NCBI RefSeq assembly: GCF_008271655.1
Contig: NZ_VKKX01000022.1
Span: forward strand, 620,001 to 684,000
DNA: 64,000 nt
Direction of reading: 5' to 3'
From: Gemmobacter caeruleus
Lineage (GTDB): Bacteria; Pseudomonadota; Alphaproteobacteria; Rhodobacterales; Rhodobacteraceae
The notes beneath the pieces are model-generated. The model was not told the origin of the DNA, made no database searches, and saw only the letters and a program-made list of their open reading frames with translations. The translations under genes and the position numbers were made by a program. This document shows positions 17,474-27,025 of this stretch, piece by piece. Each line of letters starts with the position of its first letter. Positions within the stretch are counted from its first letter, which is position 1.

Positions 17474-19087
17474 TCAGTGCCGGAAATGGCGCATGCCGGT
17501 GAAGACCATGGCAAGGCCGCGCTCATCGGCCGCCGCGATCACCTCATCGTCGCGCATCGACCCGCCGGGCTGGATGATCGCCGTAGCACCCGCCTCGGCC
17601 GCGGTGATCAGACCGTCAGCAAAGGGAAAGAACGCATCCGACGCCACGACCGACCCTTGGGTCAGCGGGCCGGCGGCGTCGATCGCCTCGGCCATGTCCT
17701 GCGATTTGCGGGCGGCGATGCGAGTCGAATCGACGCGGCTCATCTGGCCGGCGCCCACGCCCACGGTCGCGCCGTCCTTCACATAGATGATCGCGTTGGA
17801 TTTCACATGCTTGGCGACGGTCCAGGCAAACAGCATGTCGCGCAGTTCGGCCTCGGTCGGCTGGCGTTTGGTGACGACCTTGAGGTCGGCCAGCGCGATG
17901 GCGCCATTGTCGCGGTCCTGCACCAGAAAGCCGCCGGCGACCTGTTTCCAGGCCAGCCCCTTGGCGCGCGGGTCGGGCAGGCGGTCGGTGGTCAGCAGGC
18001 GCAGGTTCTTTTTCGCCGCGAACACCGCGCGTGCCTCCGCGCTCGCGCCCGGGGCGATCACCACCTCGGTGAAGATGCCGGTGATTTCGCGCGCCGTCGC
18101 CTCGTCCAGCGGCTGATTGAGCGCGATGATGCCGCCAAAGGCCGAGGTGCGGTCGCAGTCAAAGGCGCGGGCATAGGCCTCGGCCAGCGTCGCACCACGC
18201 GCCACGCCGCAGGGATTGGCGTGTTTGATGATGGCGCAGGCCGGGCCTTGCGCCGGGTCAAACTCGGCCACCAGTTCAAAGGCCGCGTCGGTGTCGTTGA
18301 TATTGTTGTAGGACAGTTCCTTGCCCTGCCATTGCTGCGCGGTGGCCACCCCGGGACGCTGCGTGCCATCGGTATAGAAGGCGGCGGACTGGTGCGGGTT
18401 TTCGCCATAGCGCAGGGTCTGCGCCAGCTGGCCGGCAAAGGCGCGGCGGCGCGGCGCGGTTTCCTTGATCGCCCCCGCCATCCAGGCCGACACGGCGGCG
18501 TCATAGGCGGCGGTGCGGCTATAGGCGGTCAGCGCCAGCCGCTGCCGGAAGGCGTAAGAGGTGGCGCCGTCATGGGTCTTCATCTCGGCCAGCAGGGCGT
18601 CGTAATCCTGCGGGTCGGTGACGACATTGACGAATTTGTGGTTCTTGGACGCCGCGCGGATCATCGCCGGGCCGCCGATGTCGATATTCTCGATACATTC
18701 GGCATAAGAGGCGCCACGCGCCACGGTCTGTTCGAAGGGATAGAGGTTCACCACCAGCAGGTCGATCGGCTCGATCCCGTGGGCGGCCATGGCGACCAGA
18801 TGTTCGTCATCGTCGCGCAGCGCCAGAAGGCCACCATGCACCATCGGGTGCAGCGTCTTGACGCGACCATCCATCATCTCGGGAAAGCCCGTCACCTCGG
18901 ACACGTCGCGCACCGCAAGACCGGCCTGCCGCAGCGCCGCCGAGGTGCCGCCGGTCGAGATCAGTTCCACCCCCTGCGCCGCCAGGGCGCGGGCGAAATC
19001 CACCAGCCCGGTCTTGTCGGAAACGGAAATCAGGGCGCGCCCCACGGGCACAAGGTTCACGGGCGGGGTGGCGGAGGCGCTGTGCAT
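17474..19087 (-). CDS. purH: PurH, bifunctional AICAR formyltransferase / IMP cyclohydrolase
   Basis: PurH catalyses the last two steps of purine synthesis, formylating AICAR and closing the ring to IMP. The 537-residue product has the N-terminal IMP cyclohydrolase domain ([25 protein letters not shown]) and the C-terminal transformylase domain with [12 protein letters not shown] and the [11 protein letters not shown] motif. The start is the ATG with GGAGAGATC just upstream. It lies 13 bases downstream of the heparinase-like gene and four bases upstream of lspA. Confidence 0.97.
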   Translation of the reverse strand: MHSASATPPVNLVPVGRALISVSDKTGLVDFARALAAQGVELISTGGTSAALRQAGLAVRDVSEVTGFPEMMDGRVKTLHPMVHGGLLALRDDDEHLVAMAAHGIEPIDLLVVNLYPFEQTVARGASYAECIENIDIGGPAMIRAASKNHKFVNVVTDPQDYDALLAEMKTHDGATSYAFRQRLALTAYSRTAAYDAAVSAWMAGAIKETAPRRRAFAGQLAQTLRYGENPHQSAAFYTDGTQRPGVATAQQWQGKELSYNNINDTDAAFELVAEFDPAQGPACAIIKHANPCGVARGATLAEAYARAFDCDRTSAFGGIIALNQPLDEATAREITGIFTEVVIAPGASAEARAVFAAKKNLRLLTTDRLPDPRAKGLAWKQVAGGFLVQDRDNGAIALADLKVVTKRQPTEAELRDMLFAWTVAKHVKSNAIIYVKDGATVGVGAGQMSRVDSTRIAARKSQDMAEAIDAAGPLTQGSVVASDAFFPFADGLITAAEAGATAIIQPGGSMRDDEVIAAADERGLAMVFTGMRHFRH

Positions 19088-19100
19088 GGATCTCTCCTGA

Positions 19101-20837
19101 TCAGGGGCGGGAGGTCGGGTCTTCCCGGTCAAGGTCGCGGATGGCCAGCGGAGTATCCTGTGCCTTCGCCAAGGTCCAGCCGATACGGGCCTCAAACCCC
19201 TTCAATTCTGCACTGAGCAGGATCTGTCGGGTCGCGCGCGGCATCAGACGGCCCTTTTCGAGATAGACCGAAGGTTCCAGCGACAGGCGCGCGGCCCCGT
19301 CATGGCGAAAAACCCAGATCTCGCCCGAACGCAGCGCGATGGAAACCGCCGTGCCCCCCATGTCCAGCGCGACATCCGCATCGGGGTGCAGGTGAAAGCG
19401 GATGGCAAAGCCCAGCCCCGCGCGCTGCCGGCGATAGAGCGCGGTCAGCCGGGCCTGATCGTCGGGGGTTTCGGCCAGCAGCATGTCCACCCCCGCCAGA
19501 TGCCGCCCGTCGGCCGACAGCGTCAGATCGCGCAGATGCTGCACGCCATGGGTGGCACGCCAGCCGTCATGCCCGGCCAGCAGATGCGGATCGGGGTCGC
19601 CGGCGGCATTCTGCAAGGGGGCGACATTGGCGCAAAGCTCCAGCACCTCGCGCCCGTCATGGGCAAAGCGCGACGAGGAATAGCCGTCGATGCTGAGCGT
19701 GGAATGGCTTTGCGTGGCGCGGCTGGCGCGGTGCCAGTCGGCGCCAAAGGGCGCGCCGGATCCGCAATTCACCACGACCGGCCGCCGCCCCGAGGTCAGC
19801 TCAAAAGCCAGGGTCGAGGCATGGGCCGAGGCCCCCGCCTGCCCGCCCGGCGGCGGCGCGGCATCGACCACGACCGAAGACCGCCCCGCCGACAGCCGCA
19901 CGAACCCCATGGCCGGGCCGGGATGCGGCGCCGGTTTCACGCCGGAATTGGCCAGCGCATGATCCAGCCGCCCCTCCAGCCCGCGCCCGCCGCCGTGAAA
20001 CCGCGCCAGCCCGCCATCGGCATGGCGCAGCGCGCGCAGCGTGGGGGCGATGCGTTCGATCGCCTCCAGGTGGCTGGCCGGCACCACGCGGCCCGCATCG
20101 GCCAGCGCCTGTGCGGCCCAGGTGAGCAGGGTAAACACCTCCAGCAACTCCTCGGGGTTGCGGGTGGGGATGCCGCCTTGGGCGTCGATCTCGCGCGTGC
20201 ATTCGCGCGCCAGCGCCGCGGCGGCGGGATCGACGTGATCCTCCATCCCGATCAGGGCAAGGCCGGCATAGATCAGCCCGGTCAGCGCCTCGAATCGCGG
20301 CAGGCCCGGCGAGGCGGCCTGCCAGCGGCGCGACAGGAACAGGGTCTGCTGCGACAGCGAATGGTAATAGGCCAGCGAGCGGTCGCGGTTCTGCCCGCCC
20401 AGAAGCAGGATCGCGTGGTTGATCCAGCGGATCAGCCGACGCCCGGTCAGGTCAGGCGACCAGCCCATGCCCTGCCCGCGCCCGTGCCGCGCGATCCAGC
20501 CAAAGGTCCAGTCCTGCGCCCGCTTGCGCGCCGCCGGATCGCCCACGGCGGCCAGATCGTCCAGCCAGGCAAAGCCGTGCAATTCGGCCTCATAGGCCGG
20601 GCTGGGGCGGGCGATATCCCACAGATCCAGCCCCGGCGCCTCGACCAGGTGACCGGCGAACAGGAAATTCCCGGCGACAAGCTGTTTGCCGCGCGCATAA
20701 AGCCCGATGGTGCGGGGTTCGGGCTGCGAGACAAAGCCCGCCGCGGGTTCCGCCCGCGCGGCACGACGGGCCGCCAGACGGTTCATCGCCTGGACCCACG
20801 CCTCTTGCCACCATGCGCTGCGCGCCACGCCTGCCAT
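19101..20837 (-). CDS. Heparinase II/III-family protein
   Basis: This roughly 578-residue protein contains the heparinase II/III fold: a helical N-terminal toroid ([37 protein letters not shown]) and a C-terminal beta-sandwich domain with [20 protein letters not shown] and [14 protein letters not shown]. Members act on acidic polysaccharides; no signal peptide is evident from the chosen start. In Rhodobacteraceae the gene is commonly next to purH, as here. Starts at 20894 (MVQPKKARN) or 20837 ([10 protein letters not shown]) are both possible. The latter is chosen because the conserved segment [16 protein letters not shown] lies close behind it. The substrate is unknown. Confidence 0.82.
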   Translation of the reverse strand: MAGVARSAWWQEAWVQAMNRLAARRAARAEPAAGFVSQPEPRTIGLYARGKQLVAGNFLFAGHLVEAPGLDLWDIARPSPAYEAELHGFAWLDDLAAVGDPAARKRAQDWTFGWIARHGRGQGMGWSPDLTGRRLIRWINHAILLLGGQNRDRSLAYYHSLSQQTLFLSRRWQAASPGLPRFEALTGLIYAGLALIGMEDHVDPAAAALARECTREIDAQGGIPTRNPEELLEVFTLLTWAAQALADAGRVVPASHLEAIERIAPTLRALRHADGGLARFHGGGRGLEGRLDHALANSGVKPAPHPGPAMGFVRLSAGRSSVVVDAAPPPGGQAGASAHASTLAFELTSGRRPVVVNCGSGAPFGADWHRASRATQSHSTLSIDGYSSSRFAHDGREVLELCANVAPLQNAAGDPDPHLLAGHDGWRATHGVQHLRDLTLSADGRHLAGVDMLLAETPDDQARLTALYRRQRAGLGFAIRFHLHPDADVALDMGGTAVSIALRSGEIWVFRHDGAARLSLEPSVYLEKGRLMPRATRQILLSAELKGFEARIGWTLAKAQDTPLAIRDLDREDPTSRP

Positions 20838-20930
20838 GCCCACTCGCCGCTCTGCCACACCCGCCCGGTTCCGGGCTTTCTTGGGCTGCACCATAGCCGC
20901 CGGGCGCCGCGCTGTCACCGCAAAAGCCCG

Positions 20931-20963
20931 TGCGCCCCCTTCCGCAGCGCGGAAAGGGGCGCA
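20931..20963 (-). terminator. Rho-independent terminator of leuA
   Basis: Two 15-base arms with one mismatch (TGCGCCCC..TTCCGC) enclose a 3-base loop just beyond the leuA stop. On the minus strand the hairpin is followed by CGGGCTTTTG. It separates leuA from the heparinase-like gene. Confidence 0.75.
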
Positions 20964-20968
20964 GGATG

Positions 20969-22546
20969 TCAGCCGGCGTCGCGGTAATCGACCGTCTTCA
21001 CATCGTCGCCGGGATTGGATTTCTTGCGGCGTTCGATCAGGCGGTTCAGCGCGTTCACATAGGCCTTCACGCTGGCCACGATGGTATCGGTATCGGCCGA
21101 CTGACCGGTCGCGATGCGGCCCTCTTCCTCGATCCGCACGCTGACGGTGGCCTGCGCATCGGTGCCTTCGGTCACGGCATGCACCTGATAGAGCTGCAAC
21201 CGCGCCTTGTGCGGCCACAGCATCTTGACACAGTTGAAGGCCGCGTCCACCGGGCCATCGCCGGTCGCGTCGATCGCATGTTCCACACCGTCAATGGCCA
21301 GCGTCAGCTCGGCCTCTTGCGGGCCTTCGGTGCCGCAGATCACGCGCAGCCGTTTCACCTGGAGCGTGTCATGCGCCTCATGCGTGTCGGCATCCTTGGC
21401 CAGCGCCAGCAGATCGTCGTCATAGACCTCTTTCTTGCGGTCGGCCAAGGCCTTGAAGCGCACGAACAGGTCGTTCAACTGGTTGTCGCCCAGTTCGACG
21501 CCCAGTTCCTTCATCTTGGCACGCAGCGCCGCGCGGCCAGAATGCTTGCCCATGGCAATGTTCTTCGCGGTCAGGCCGATGGTTTCGGGGCGCATGATTT
21601 CAAAGGTTTCGACATTCTTCAGCACGCCATCCTGATGGATGCCGCTTTCGTGCAGAAAGGCGTTCTTGCCGACGATGGCCTTGTTGAACTGCACCGCAAA
21701 GCCCGAAACGGTCGAGACCCGACGCGACAGATGCATGATCTTGGTCGTGTCGATGCCGGTCCGGTAGGGCATGATGTCATTCCGGACCTTCAGCGCCATG
21801 ACGACCTCTTCCAGCGCGGCATTGCCGGCGCGTTCGCCCAGGCCGTTGATCGTGCATTCGATCTGACGCGCCCCCGCCTCGACCGCGGCCAGGCTGTTCG
21901 CCGTCGCCATGCCCAGATCATTGTGGCAATGGGTGGAAAAGATCACCTCGTCGGCCCCCGGCACGCGCTCCAGCAACATGCGGATCAGATCGGCGCTTTC
22001 GCGCGGCGCGGTATAGCCCACGGTATCGGGGATGTTGATCGTGGTCGCGCCGGCCTTGATCGCGATTTCGACCACGCGGCACAGGTAATCATGTTCCGTC
22101 CGCGTCGCATCCATCGCCGACCATTGCACATTGTCGCACAGGTTGCGGGCATGGGTGACGGTTTCATGGATGCGCTCGGCCATTTCATCCATGGTCAGGT
22201 TCGGAATGGCGCGGTGCAGCGGCGAAGTGCCGATGAAGGTGTGGATGCGCGGCGAGGCGGCGTGCTTCACCGCCTCCCAGCAGCGGTCGATATCCTTGAA
22301 ATTTGCGCGGCTCAGCCCGCAGATCGTGCTGTTCTTCGACCGTTTCGCGATTTCGGACACGGCGTTGAAATCGCCCTCCGAGGCGATCGGAAAGCCCGCC
22401 TCGATGATGTCCACACCCATTTCATCCAGCAAGCCGGCGATTTCCAGCTTTTCATCATGGGTCATGGTGGCGCCGGGCGATTGTTCGCCATCGCGCAGGG
22501 TGGTGTCGAAAATGACGACGCGGTCTTGCGTGTTGGGGGCGGTCAT
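20969..22546 (-). CDS. leuA: LeuA, 2-isopropylmalate synthase
   Basis: LeuA condenses acetyl-CoA with 2-oxoisovalerate, the committed step of leucine synthesis. The 525-residue product has the catalytic TIM barrel (FDTTLRDGEQSPGA, metal-binding STHCHNDLGMATAN) and the C-terminal regulatory domain that binds leucine (from about residue 385). The start is the ATG nine bases after AAGGA; upstream in-frame codons run through the leader region and are not used. A leader peptide rich in leucine precedes it, so expression is likely attenuated by leucyl-tRNA supply in addition to feedback inhibition. Confidence 0.97.
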   Translation of the reverse strand: MTAPNTQDRVVIFDTTLRDGEQSPGATMTHDEKLEIAGLLDEMGVDIIEAGFPIASEGDFNAVSEIAKRSKNSTICGLSRANFKDIDRCWEAVKHAASPRIHTFIGTSPLHRAIPNLTMDEMAERIHETVTHARNLCDNVQWSAMDATRTEHDYLCRVVEIAIKAGATTINIPDTVGYTAPRESADLIRMLLERVPGADEVIFSTHCHNDLGMATANSLAAVEAGARQIECTINGLGERAGNAALEEVVMALKVRNDIMPYRTGIDTTKIMHLSRRVSTVSGFAVQFNKAIVGKNAFLHESGIHQDGVLKNVETFEIMRPETIGLTAKNIAMGKHSGRAALRAKMKELGVELGDNQLNDLFVRFKALADRKKEVYDDDLLALAKDADTHEAHDTLQVKRLRVICGTEGPQEAELTLAIDGVEHAIDATGDGPVDAAFNCVKMLWPHKARLQLYQVHAVTEGTDAQATVSVRIEEEGRIATGQSADTDTIVASVKAYVNALNRLIERRKKSNPGDDVKTVDYRDAG

Positions 22547-22583
22547 ATCTGTATATCCTTGCTGTCTCTGCTGTCTCCGGTCC

Positions 22584-22632
22584 CGGGTGCTGGACACCTC
22601 TGAGCGGTCGCACCCGAAGGCACGCTCAGAGG
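22584..22632 (-). promoter_or_regulatory. Competing leader hairpins upstream of leuA (attenuator)
   Basis: On the minus strand, perfect 10-base arms CCTCTGAGCG/CGCTCAGAGG (22632-22623 and 22606-22597) begin within the last codons of the leader peptide. The loop holds CGGGTGC, which can instead pair with GCACCCG at 22590-22584. The two pairings interlock, as in attenuators. No T-run follows, so control could act on translation or through Rho rather than by a classical terminator. Confidence 0.6.
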
Positions 22633-22706
22633 CAGGTAAGGAGAAGCAGGCCACGGGTGGCCGAGGCGCAGGCGCGCAGGGAAATGATATGTTGGCCCGT
22701 GGTCAT
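22626..22706 (-). CDS. leuA leader peptide (26 aa)
   Basis: A 26-codon reading frame ends 79 bases before leuA. Its C-terminal part reads GLLLLTCL, with leucine codons CTG CTT CTC CTT in a row and a final CTC before TGA. This is the layout of a leader peptide whose translation stalls when charged leucyl-tRNA is short. The stop codon lies inside the first arm of a strong hairpin. A TATAGT -10-like box lies about 10 bases upstream of the start; no ribosome-binding site is convincing, and the gene may be nearly leaderless. Confidence 0.7.
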   Translation of the reverse strand: MTTGQHIISLRACASATRGLLLLTCL

Positions 22707-22750
22707 GGCGCCGGACTATACCGGGCGAGACGGGAAAGGAAAGGGGGATT

Positions 22751-22771
22751 CGATCCTTCGACGAAGGATCG
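22751..22771. repeat. 21-base perfect palindrome
   Basis: Ten-base arms CGATCCTTCG and their complement flank a single A, between the 3' end of the aminomutase-like gene and the leuA leader. It could be an operator or a short hairpin; no T-run flanks it. Confidence 0.6.
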
Positions 22772-22803
22772 TGCGCCCCGACCGGGGCCGCGCGCGGGGC
22801 GGG

Positions 22804-23835
22804 TCAGGCGCGGTCGGGGTCGTGATAGAGATGGGCCTGTCCCAGCCGGTCGGTCACACGCCATGCACCGGGTGCCAGTTCCTCGGCCATGCCGGGCGTC
22901 AGCGCCACCTTGCCGGCGCCGCCGGGAATATCCAGCACATAGGCCGGAAGCGCGAGGCCCGAGAGGCGGCGCTTCAGCTCTGCCATGATCGCGCGGCCCT
23001 CAGCGATGGTGGTGCGGAAATGGCTGGTGCCCTCGGCCAGGTCGCAATGGTGCAGGTAATAGGGCTTCACCCGGTTGCGCAGCAGCGCGCGGAACAGCGT
23101 CTCCAGCACCCCGGCATCGTCGTTCACCCCCCGCAGCAGCACGGATTGCGAGAACATGGCCACCCCCGCCCGGTTCAGCCGGCGCAGCGCGGCGCAGGCC
23201 TCGGGCGTCAGTTCGTCAGGGTGATTGGTATGGATCACCAGATGCACGGGCTTTTCCCGGTCCAGCGCGGCGATCATCGCCGCATCCAGCCGCTCGGGCG
23301 CGACCACGGGCACCCGGCTGTGAATGCGCAGCGTCTCCAGATGCGGGATCGCCTCCAGCCGGTCCAGCACCGCGCCCAGCCGCCGGGCCGAAAGCGACAG
23401 CGGATCGCCCCCGGTCAGGATCACCTCGCGGATGGCGGGTGTGGCGGCGATATAGGCCAGCGCGGCGGCCAGATCGGCCTCAGGCAGGATGCCGGTCGCG
23501 CCGACCGTCTCGCGGCGAAAGCAGAAACGGCAATAGACCTCGCAAACCTGGGTCACCGCCAGGATCACCCGATCGGGGTAGCGATGCGTCAGGCCCGGGG
23601 CCGGGCTGAAGGCGCGGTCCCCGATCGGGTCGGTGCGCTCCTCGGGGCGGATCGTCAGCTCGCGCGGCTGCGGCAGGAATTGCGCGGCGATGCCGCCCGA
23701 GGGCAGTGCCGCGCGCATCGTGGGCGAGAGGCGCAGGCGAAAGCGGTCGGTCACGCGGGTCAGCGCCTCCGCCTCGGCGGGGTCGGCCAGCCCCTCGGCG
23801 ACGAGGTCGGCAATCGTGGTCAGGGCGGCAGACAT
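22804..23835 (-). CDS. Lysine 2,3-aminomutase-family radical SAM protein (KamA/EpmB-like)
   Basis: This 343-residue protein has the radical SAM cysteine motif C98-X3-C102-X2-C105 (CEVYCRFCFRR), the family segment EVILTGGDPLSLS and a C-terminal lysine in DIPGGAGKVAL where PLP binds. Family members shift the amino group of lysine from C2 to C3, either as free lysine (KamA) or as the EpmB step of elongation factor P modification. The length, near 340, fits EpmB-type proteins, but epmA and efp are not visible nearby, so the substrate cannot be decided. The start MSAALTTIAD is chosen because upstream in-frame sequence lacks family features. Confidence 0.85.
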   Translation of the reverse strand: MSAALTTIADLVAEGLADPAEAEALTRVTDRFRLRLSPTMRAALPSGGIAAQFLPQPRELTIRPEERTDPIGDRAFSPAPGLTHRYPDRVILAVTQVCEVYCRFCFRRETVGATGILPEADLAAALAYIAATPAIREVILTGGDPLSLSARRLGAVLDRLEAIPHLETLRIHSRVPVVAPERLDAAMIAALDREKPVHLVIHTNHPDELTPEACAALRRLNRAGVAMFSQSVLLRGVNDDAGVLETLFRALLRNRVKPYYLHHCDLAEGTSHFRTTIAEGRAIMAELKRRLSGLALPAYVLDIPGGAGKVALTPGMAEELAPGAWRVTDRLGQAHLYHDPDRA

Positions 23836-23983
23836 CCGGGGCTCCGATGCGGCAGGGCGCGCGGGTGTAGCAAGGTTCCGCCCGCAAGGGAAGCCGCCCT
23901 GCCGTTCACATCCTTTGGCGCGGGGTTTTCGCGCGGCGCGGCGCGGGATATGGGAAAGACCGATGCAAGAGGGGATGAGTCTG

Positions 23984-25450
23984 ATGCAGTTGACGCGGCG
24001 CGGGATGATGGCGGGGTTGCTGGCGGGTCTGGCCGCGCCGGCACTGGCCGAGGCGCCGCTGACCTCGCCGCTGCCGCGCCGGCGCGGAGATGGCGGTGCC
24101 ACCCGGCGCGAGGCCGTCGGCACCGACAGGCTGATCGCGGCGGCCAAGCTGGGCGGCACGCTGGGCTTCGTGCTGGCCGATGCCGCAACCGGCGCGGTGA
24201 TCGAGACGCATGACCCCGACGCGCCGCAACCGCCTGCCAGCGTGATGAAATCGCTGACCGCGGCCTATGCGCTGGATCGTCTGGGGCCTGCGCATCGTTT
24301 TGCGACGCTGGTGCTGGCGACCGGGCCGGTGCAGGGCGGCGTGGTGCAGGGCGATCTGGTGCTGGCGGGGGGCGGCGATCCGGTGCTGGATACCGACATG
24401 CTGGGCGATCTGGCGGCGCGACTGGCCGCTACCGGCATCCGGGGGGTGACCGGGCGCTTTCTGCTTTGGGATGCCGCGCTGCCCCGGATGGAGCGGATCG
24501 ACACCGAGCAGCCCGATTTCGTCGGCTACAACCCGGCGATTTCCGGGCTGAACCTGAACTTCAACCGTGTGCATTTCGAATGGCGCCGTGCCGGGTCTGG
24601 GAAATGGCAATTGTCGATGGATGCGCGCGCCGAACGCTTTGTGCCGCCGGTCACGCTGGCCCGTGTCAGCATCGCGCAGCGCGAGGCGCCGCTGTTCACC
24701 TACAAGGGCGGCCCGCGCGACGAGGCCTGGACTGTCGCTTCGGCCGCGCTTGGCAAGGGCGGCGCGCGTTGGCTGCCGGTGCGCCACCCCGCGCTTTATG
24801 CCGGCGAGGTGTTCCGCACGCTGGTTGCCGCCCATGGCATCGCCCTGCCCGAGCCCGATCTGGCCGAAACCCGCCCCGAGGGGCAGGTTCTGGCCCGGCA
24901 GGACAGCGCGCCGCTGGCCGAGATTCTGCGCGACATGCTGAAACATTCGACCAATCTCACCGCCGAGGTGGCGGGCATGTCGGCCTCGCAGGCGGCGACG
25001 CACCGCGCTTCGGCCTTTGCGATGCGCGAATGGGCCAAGGCGCGGCACGGCATCGCGCCGGTGATCGCCGATCATTCCGGGCTGGGCGCGGCCTCGCGCA
25101 TTTCGGCGGCACAGATGGTGCGGCTTCTGGTCGATGTGCAGGGCGGTGCGCTGCCCGGGCTGCTCAAGGAACACGGCATGCATGACGACAAGGGCAAGCC
25201 GATCAAGGGTCACCCGGTGCGGGTGCGGGCCAAGACCGGCACGCTGAATTTCGTTTCTGCGCTGGCGGGCTATATCGAACCGCCGGGCGGGCGGCGTCTG
25301 GCCTTTGCCATCTTTGCCGCCGATGCCGAACGCCGCGCCGGTCTCAGCCTGTCGGAGCGCGAATCGCCCCCGGGCGGCGAGGCCTGGAATCGCCGTGCCA
25401 AGGTGCTTCAGGGGCAGTTGATCACCCGCTGGGCACAGTTGCACGCCTGA
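23984..25450 (+). CDS. dacB: D-alanyl-D-alanine carboxypeptidase/endopeptidase (PBP4, S13 family)
   Basis: This penicillin-binding protein trims or opens peptidoglycan cross-links in the periplasm. The 488-residue product has the active-site tetrad SVMK (S86-K89), the STN triad in KHSTNLTAE and the KTGTLN box, in the correct order for peptidase family S13. The N-terminus, LTRRGMMAGLLAGLAAPALA, is a signal peptide containing twin arginines, so Tat export is possible. The start at 23984 puts GAGGGG nine bases upstream; ATG at 23975 or 23963 would add a few residues. Confidence 0.9.
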   Translation: MQLTRRGMMAGLLAGLAAPALAEAPLTSPLPRRRGDGGATRREAVGTDRLIAAAKLGGTLGFVLADAATGAVIETHDPDAPQPPASVMKSLTAAYALDRLGPAHRFATLVLATGPVQGGVVQGDLVLAGGGDPVLDTDMLGDLAARLAATGIRGVTGRFLLWDAALPRMERIDTEQPDFVGYNPAISGLNLNFNRVHFEWRRAGSGKWQLSMDARAERFVPPVTLARVSIAQREAPLFTYKGGPRDEAWTVASAALGKGGARWLPVRHPALYAGEVFRTLVAAHGIALPEPDLAETRPEGQVLARQDSAPLAEILRDMLKHSTNLTAEVAGMSASQAATHRASAFAMREWAKARHGIAPVIADHSGLGAASRISAAQMVRLLVDVQGGALPGLLKEHGMHDDKGKPIKGHPVRVRAKTGTLNFVSALAGYIEPPGGRRLAFAIFAADAERRAGLSLSERESPPGGEAWNRRAKVLQGQLITRWAQLHA

Positions 25451-25472
25451 CGCCATTCTGACGCGGTCGCGC

Positions 25473-25494
25473 GCAAACTCCCCGCAAACTCCCC
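25473..25494 (+). repeat. Two tandem 11-base units
   Basis: GCAAACTCCCC is repeated twice without spacing in the dacB to OmpA-like gene gap. Its role is unknown. Confidence 0.7.
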
Positions 25495-25555
25495 CTTGTG
25501 GCCGGGGCGCCGGGGCGGCAGGCTGGGCGCGTGCGGGTCGGAAAGGAGTGGTGCC

Positions 25556-27004
25556 GTGCGGAAAACCCTGGGTTGGAGCGTGCTTCTGGGCGGGGTCGCC
25601 CTGTTGGGCTGGTGGGGCAGCAGCCATGACGCCCCCCGGATGGAGCGCGCGATCGCCGCCGCGGCGGAGGGGATCGGCGCCGGGTCGGTGCATGGTGTCA
25701 CCGCCACCGTGCGCGGCCGCGATATCGAGATCGCCGGTCTGGCCGACAGCGCCGAGGAAAAAGCCCTGCTGATCGCCGCCTATGATGCGGTTCCGGGCCG
25801 GCGCGTGCTGCGCGATGATCTGACGATCCTGACCCCGGCCAAACCCTATACGACGCAGGTCGAACGCGACGCGACCGGGGCGCTGACGCTCAGCGGGCAT
25901 GTCCCGAGCGAGGCCGCGCGCGAGACTCTGGCCGCGCGGTTCGGCGCCGACAAGGTGGCGGGGCTGACCCTTGCCTCGGGCGCGCCGGTGTCGCAGGTCG
26001 GGCTGCTGGAGACCGCGGATGCGGCGCTGGCGCTGATGGTGCAGGGCAAGGCCGATGTGACCGACGGCCTGCTGCGCCTGACGGGCGCGGTGACCGGCCC
26101 GGCCGAAAAGGCCGCTGTGGAGGCGGAACTGGCGCGCGTGCCGCCCGACCTGACCACCGCCACGCTGACCTTGCTGGATGACGGCACGCCGCCAGACTGG
26201 AGCCTGGATTACAGCGCGATGTCGGGGGCCATGATCTCTGGCAAGCTGCCGCGCGGCTTTGATCTGGCGGCGCTGCAAGACCGCCTGGGGCTGAATGGCA
26301 TCGCCACCAATGCGCAACAGGCGCTTCTGGGCGATGCACCGCCGCTGCCGGGCCTGTTCGCCGCGCTGAAACGCTGGTTGCCCGATCTGGAGCGGCTGCG
26401 CGTCAGCCTGCCGGCGACGGGGCGGCCGGTGGTGGTGGCGGGTCTGGGGCGCGGCGCCGATCTCGATCTGATGCGCGCGGGGCTGGCGGCCGATCTGGGC
26501 GATGTCGATCTGACGGTGGAAAGCGTGGCGCCGGACGCGCCCGAAGGCACCGAACGCACCAACCCCGCCAGCGGTCAGACCGAGCGGCTGGCGGCGGGAT
26601 TTTGGCTGCCGGTCGCGGGCTTTGCGGTGGACAAGGCCAATTGCCAGGCCGAGGCCGATGCGGTGCTGAGCGCAACGACCGTGACCTTTGTCACCGGATC
26701 CGACCGGCTGGATGCCTCGGCGCTGCGGGTGCTGAACCGGCTGGCCGGTGTCATCGCGCCCTGTGCCGGGTCGGGCCTCCGGGCCGAGATCGGCGGTCAT
26801 ACCGATGCGTCGGGCGATACGCTGGCGAATATCGGGCTCAGCCAGCGGCGCGCCGATGCCGTGCGCGCGGCGCTGATCGCGCGCGGGGTGGATGCCGCGA
26901 CGCTGCGCGCGCAGGGCTATGGTGCGGCGCAGCCCGTGGCCGATAACGCAACCGAGGAAGGCCGGGCAAGGAACCGGCGCACGACCGTCATCTGGTCGGA
27001 ATGA
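25556..27004 (+). CDS. OmpA-family protein with BON-like repeats
   Basis: This 482-residue envelope protein has an N-terminal hydrophobic segment (about residues 7-20), a middle with BON-like modules (TVRGRDIEIAGLADSAEEKA, ALTLSGHVPSEAARETLAAR) and a C-terminal OmpA peptidoglycan-binding domain (IGGHTDASGDTLANIGLSQR, GYGAAQPVADN, ARNRRTTV). Such proteins tie the envelope to the cell wall. The start is GTG, with AAGGAG seven bases upstream; no ATG fits. A helix-hairpin-helix gene follows after 21 bases, probably on the same transcript. Confidence 0.85.
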   Translation: MRKTLGWSVLLGGVALLGWWGSSHDAPRMERAIAAAAEGIGAGSVHGVTATVRGRDIEIAGLADSAEEKALLIAAYDAVPGRRVLRDDLTILTPAKPYTTQVERDATGALTLSGHVPSEAARETLAARFGADKVAGLTLASGAPVSQVGLLETADAALALMVQGKADVTDGLLRLTGAVTGPAEKAAVEAELARVPPDLTTATLTLLDDGTPPDWSLDYSAMSGAMISGKLPRGFDLAALQDRLGLNGIATNAQQALLGDAPPLPGLFAALKRWLPDLERLRVSLPATGRPVVVAGLGRGADLDLMRAGLAADLGDVDLTVESVAPDAPEGTERTNPASGQTERLAAGFWLPVAGFAVDKANCQAEADAVLSATTVTFVTGSDRLDASALRVLNRLAGVIAPCAGSGLRAEIGGHTDASGDTLANIGLSQRRADAVRAALIARGVDAATLRAQGYGAAQPVADNATEEGRARNRRTTVIWSE

Positions 27005-27025
27005 GTGTGGGACAGGAGGTTCGCG

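Noticed and set aside
17336-19216. Plus-strand frame opposite purH
   Set aside because: purH is unambiguous on the minus strand; the opposite frame has no domain.
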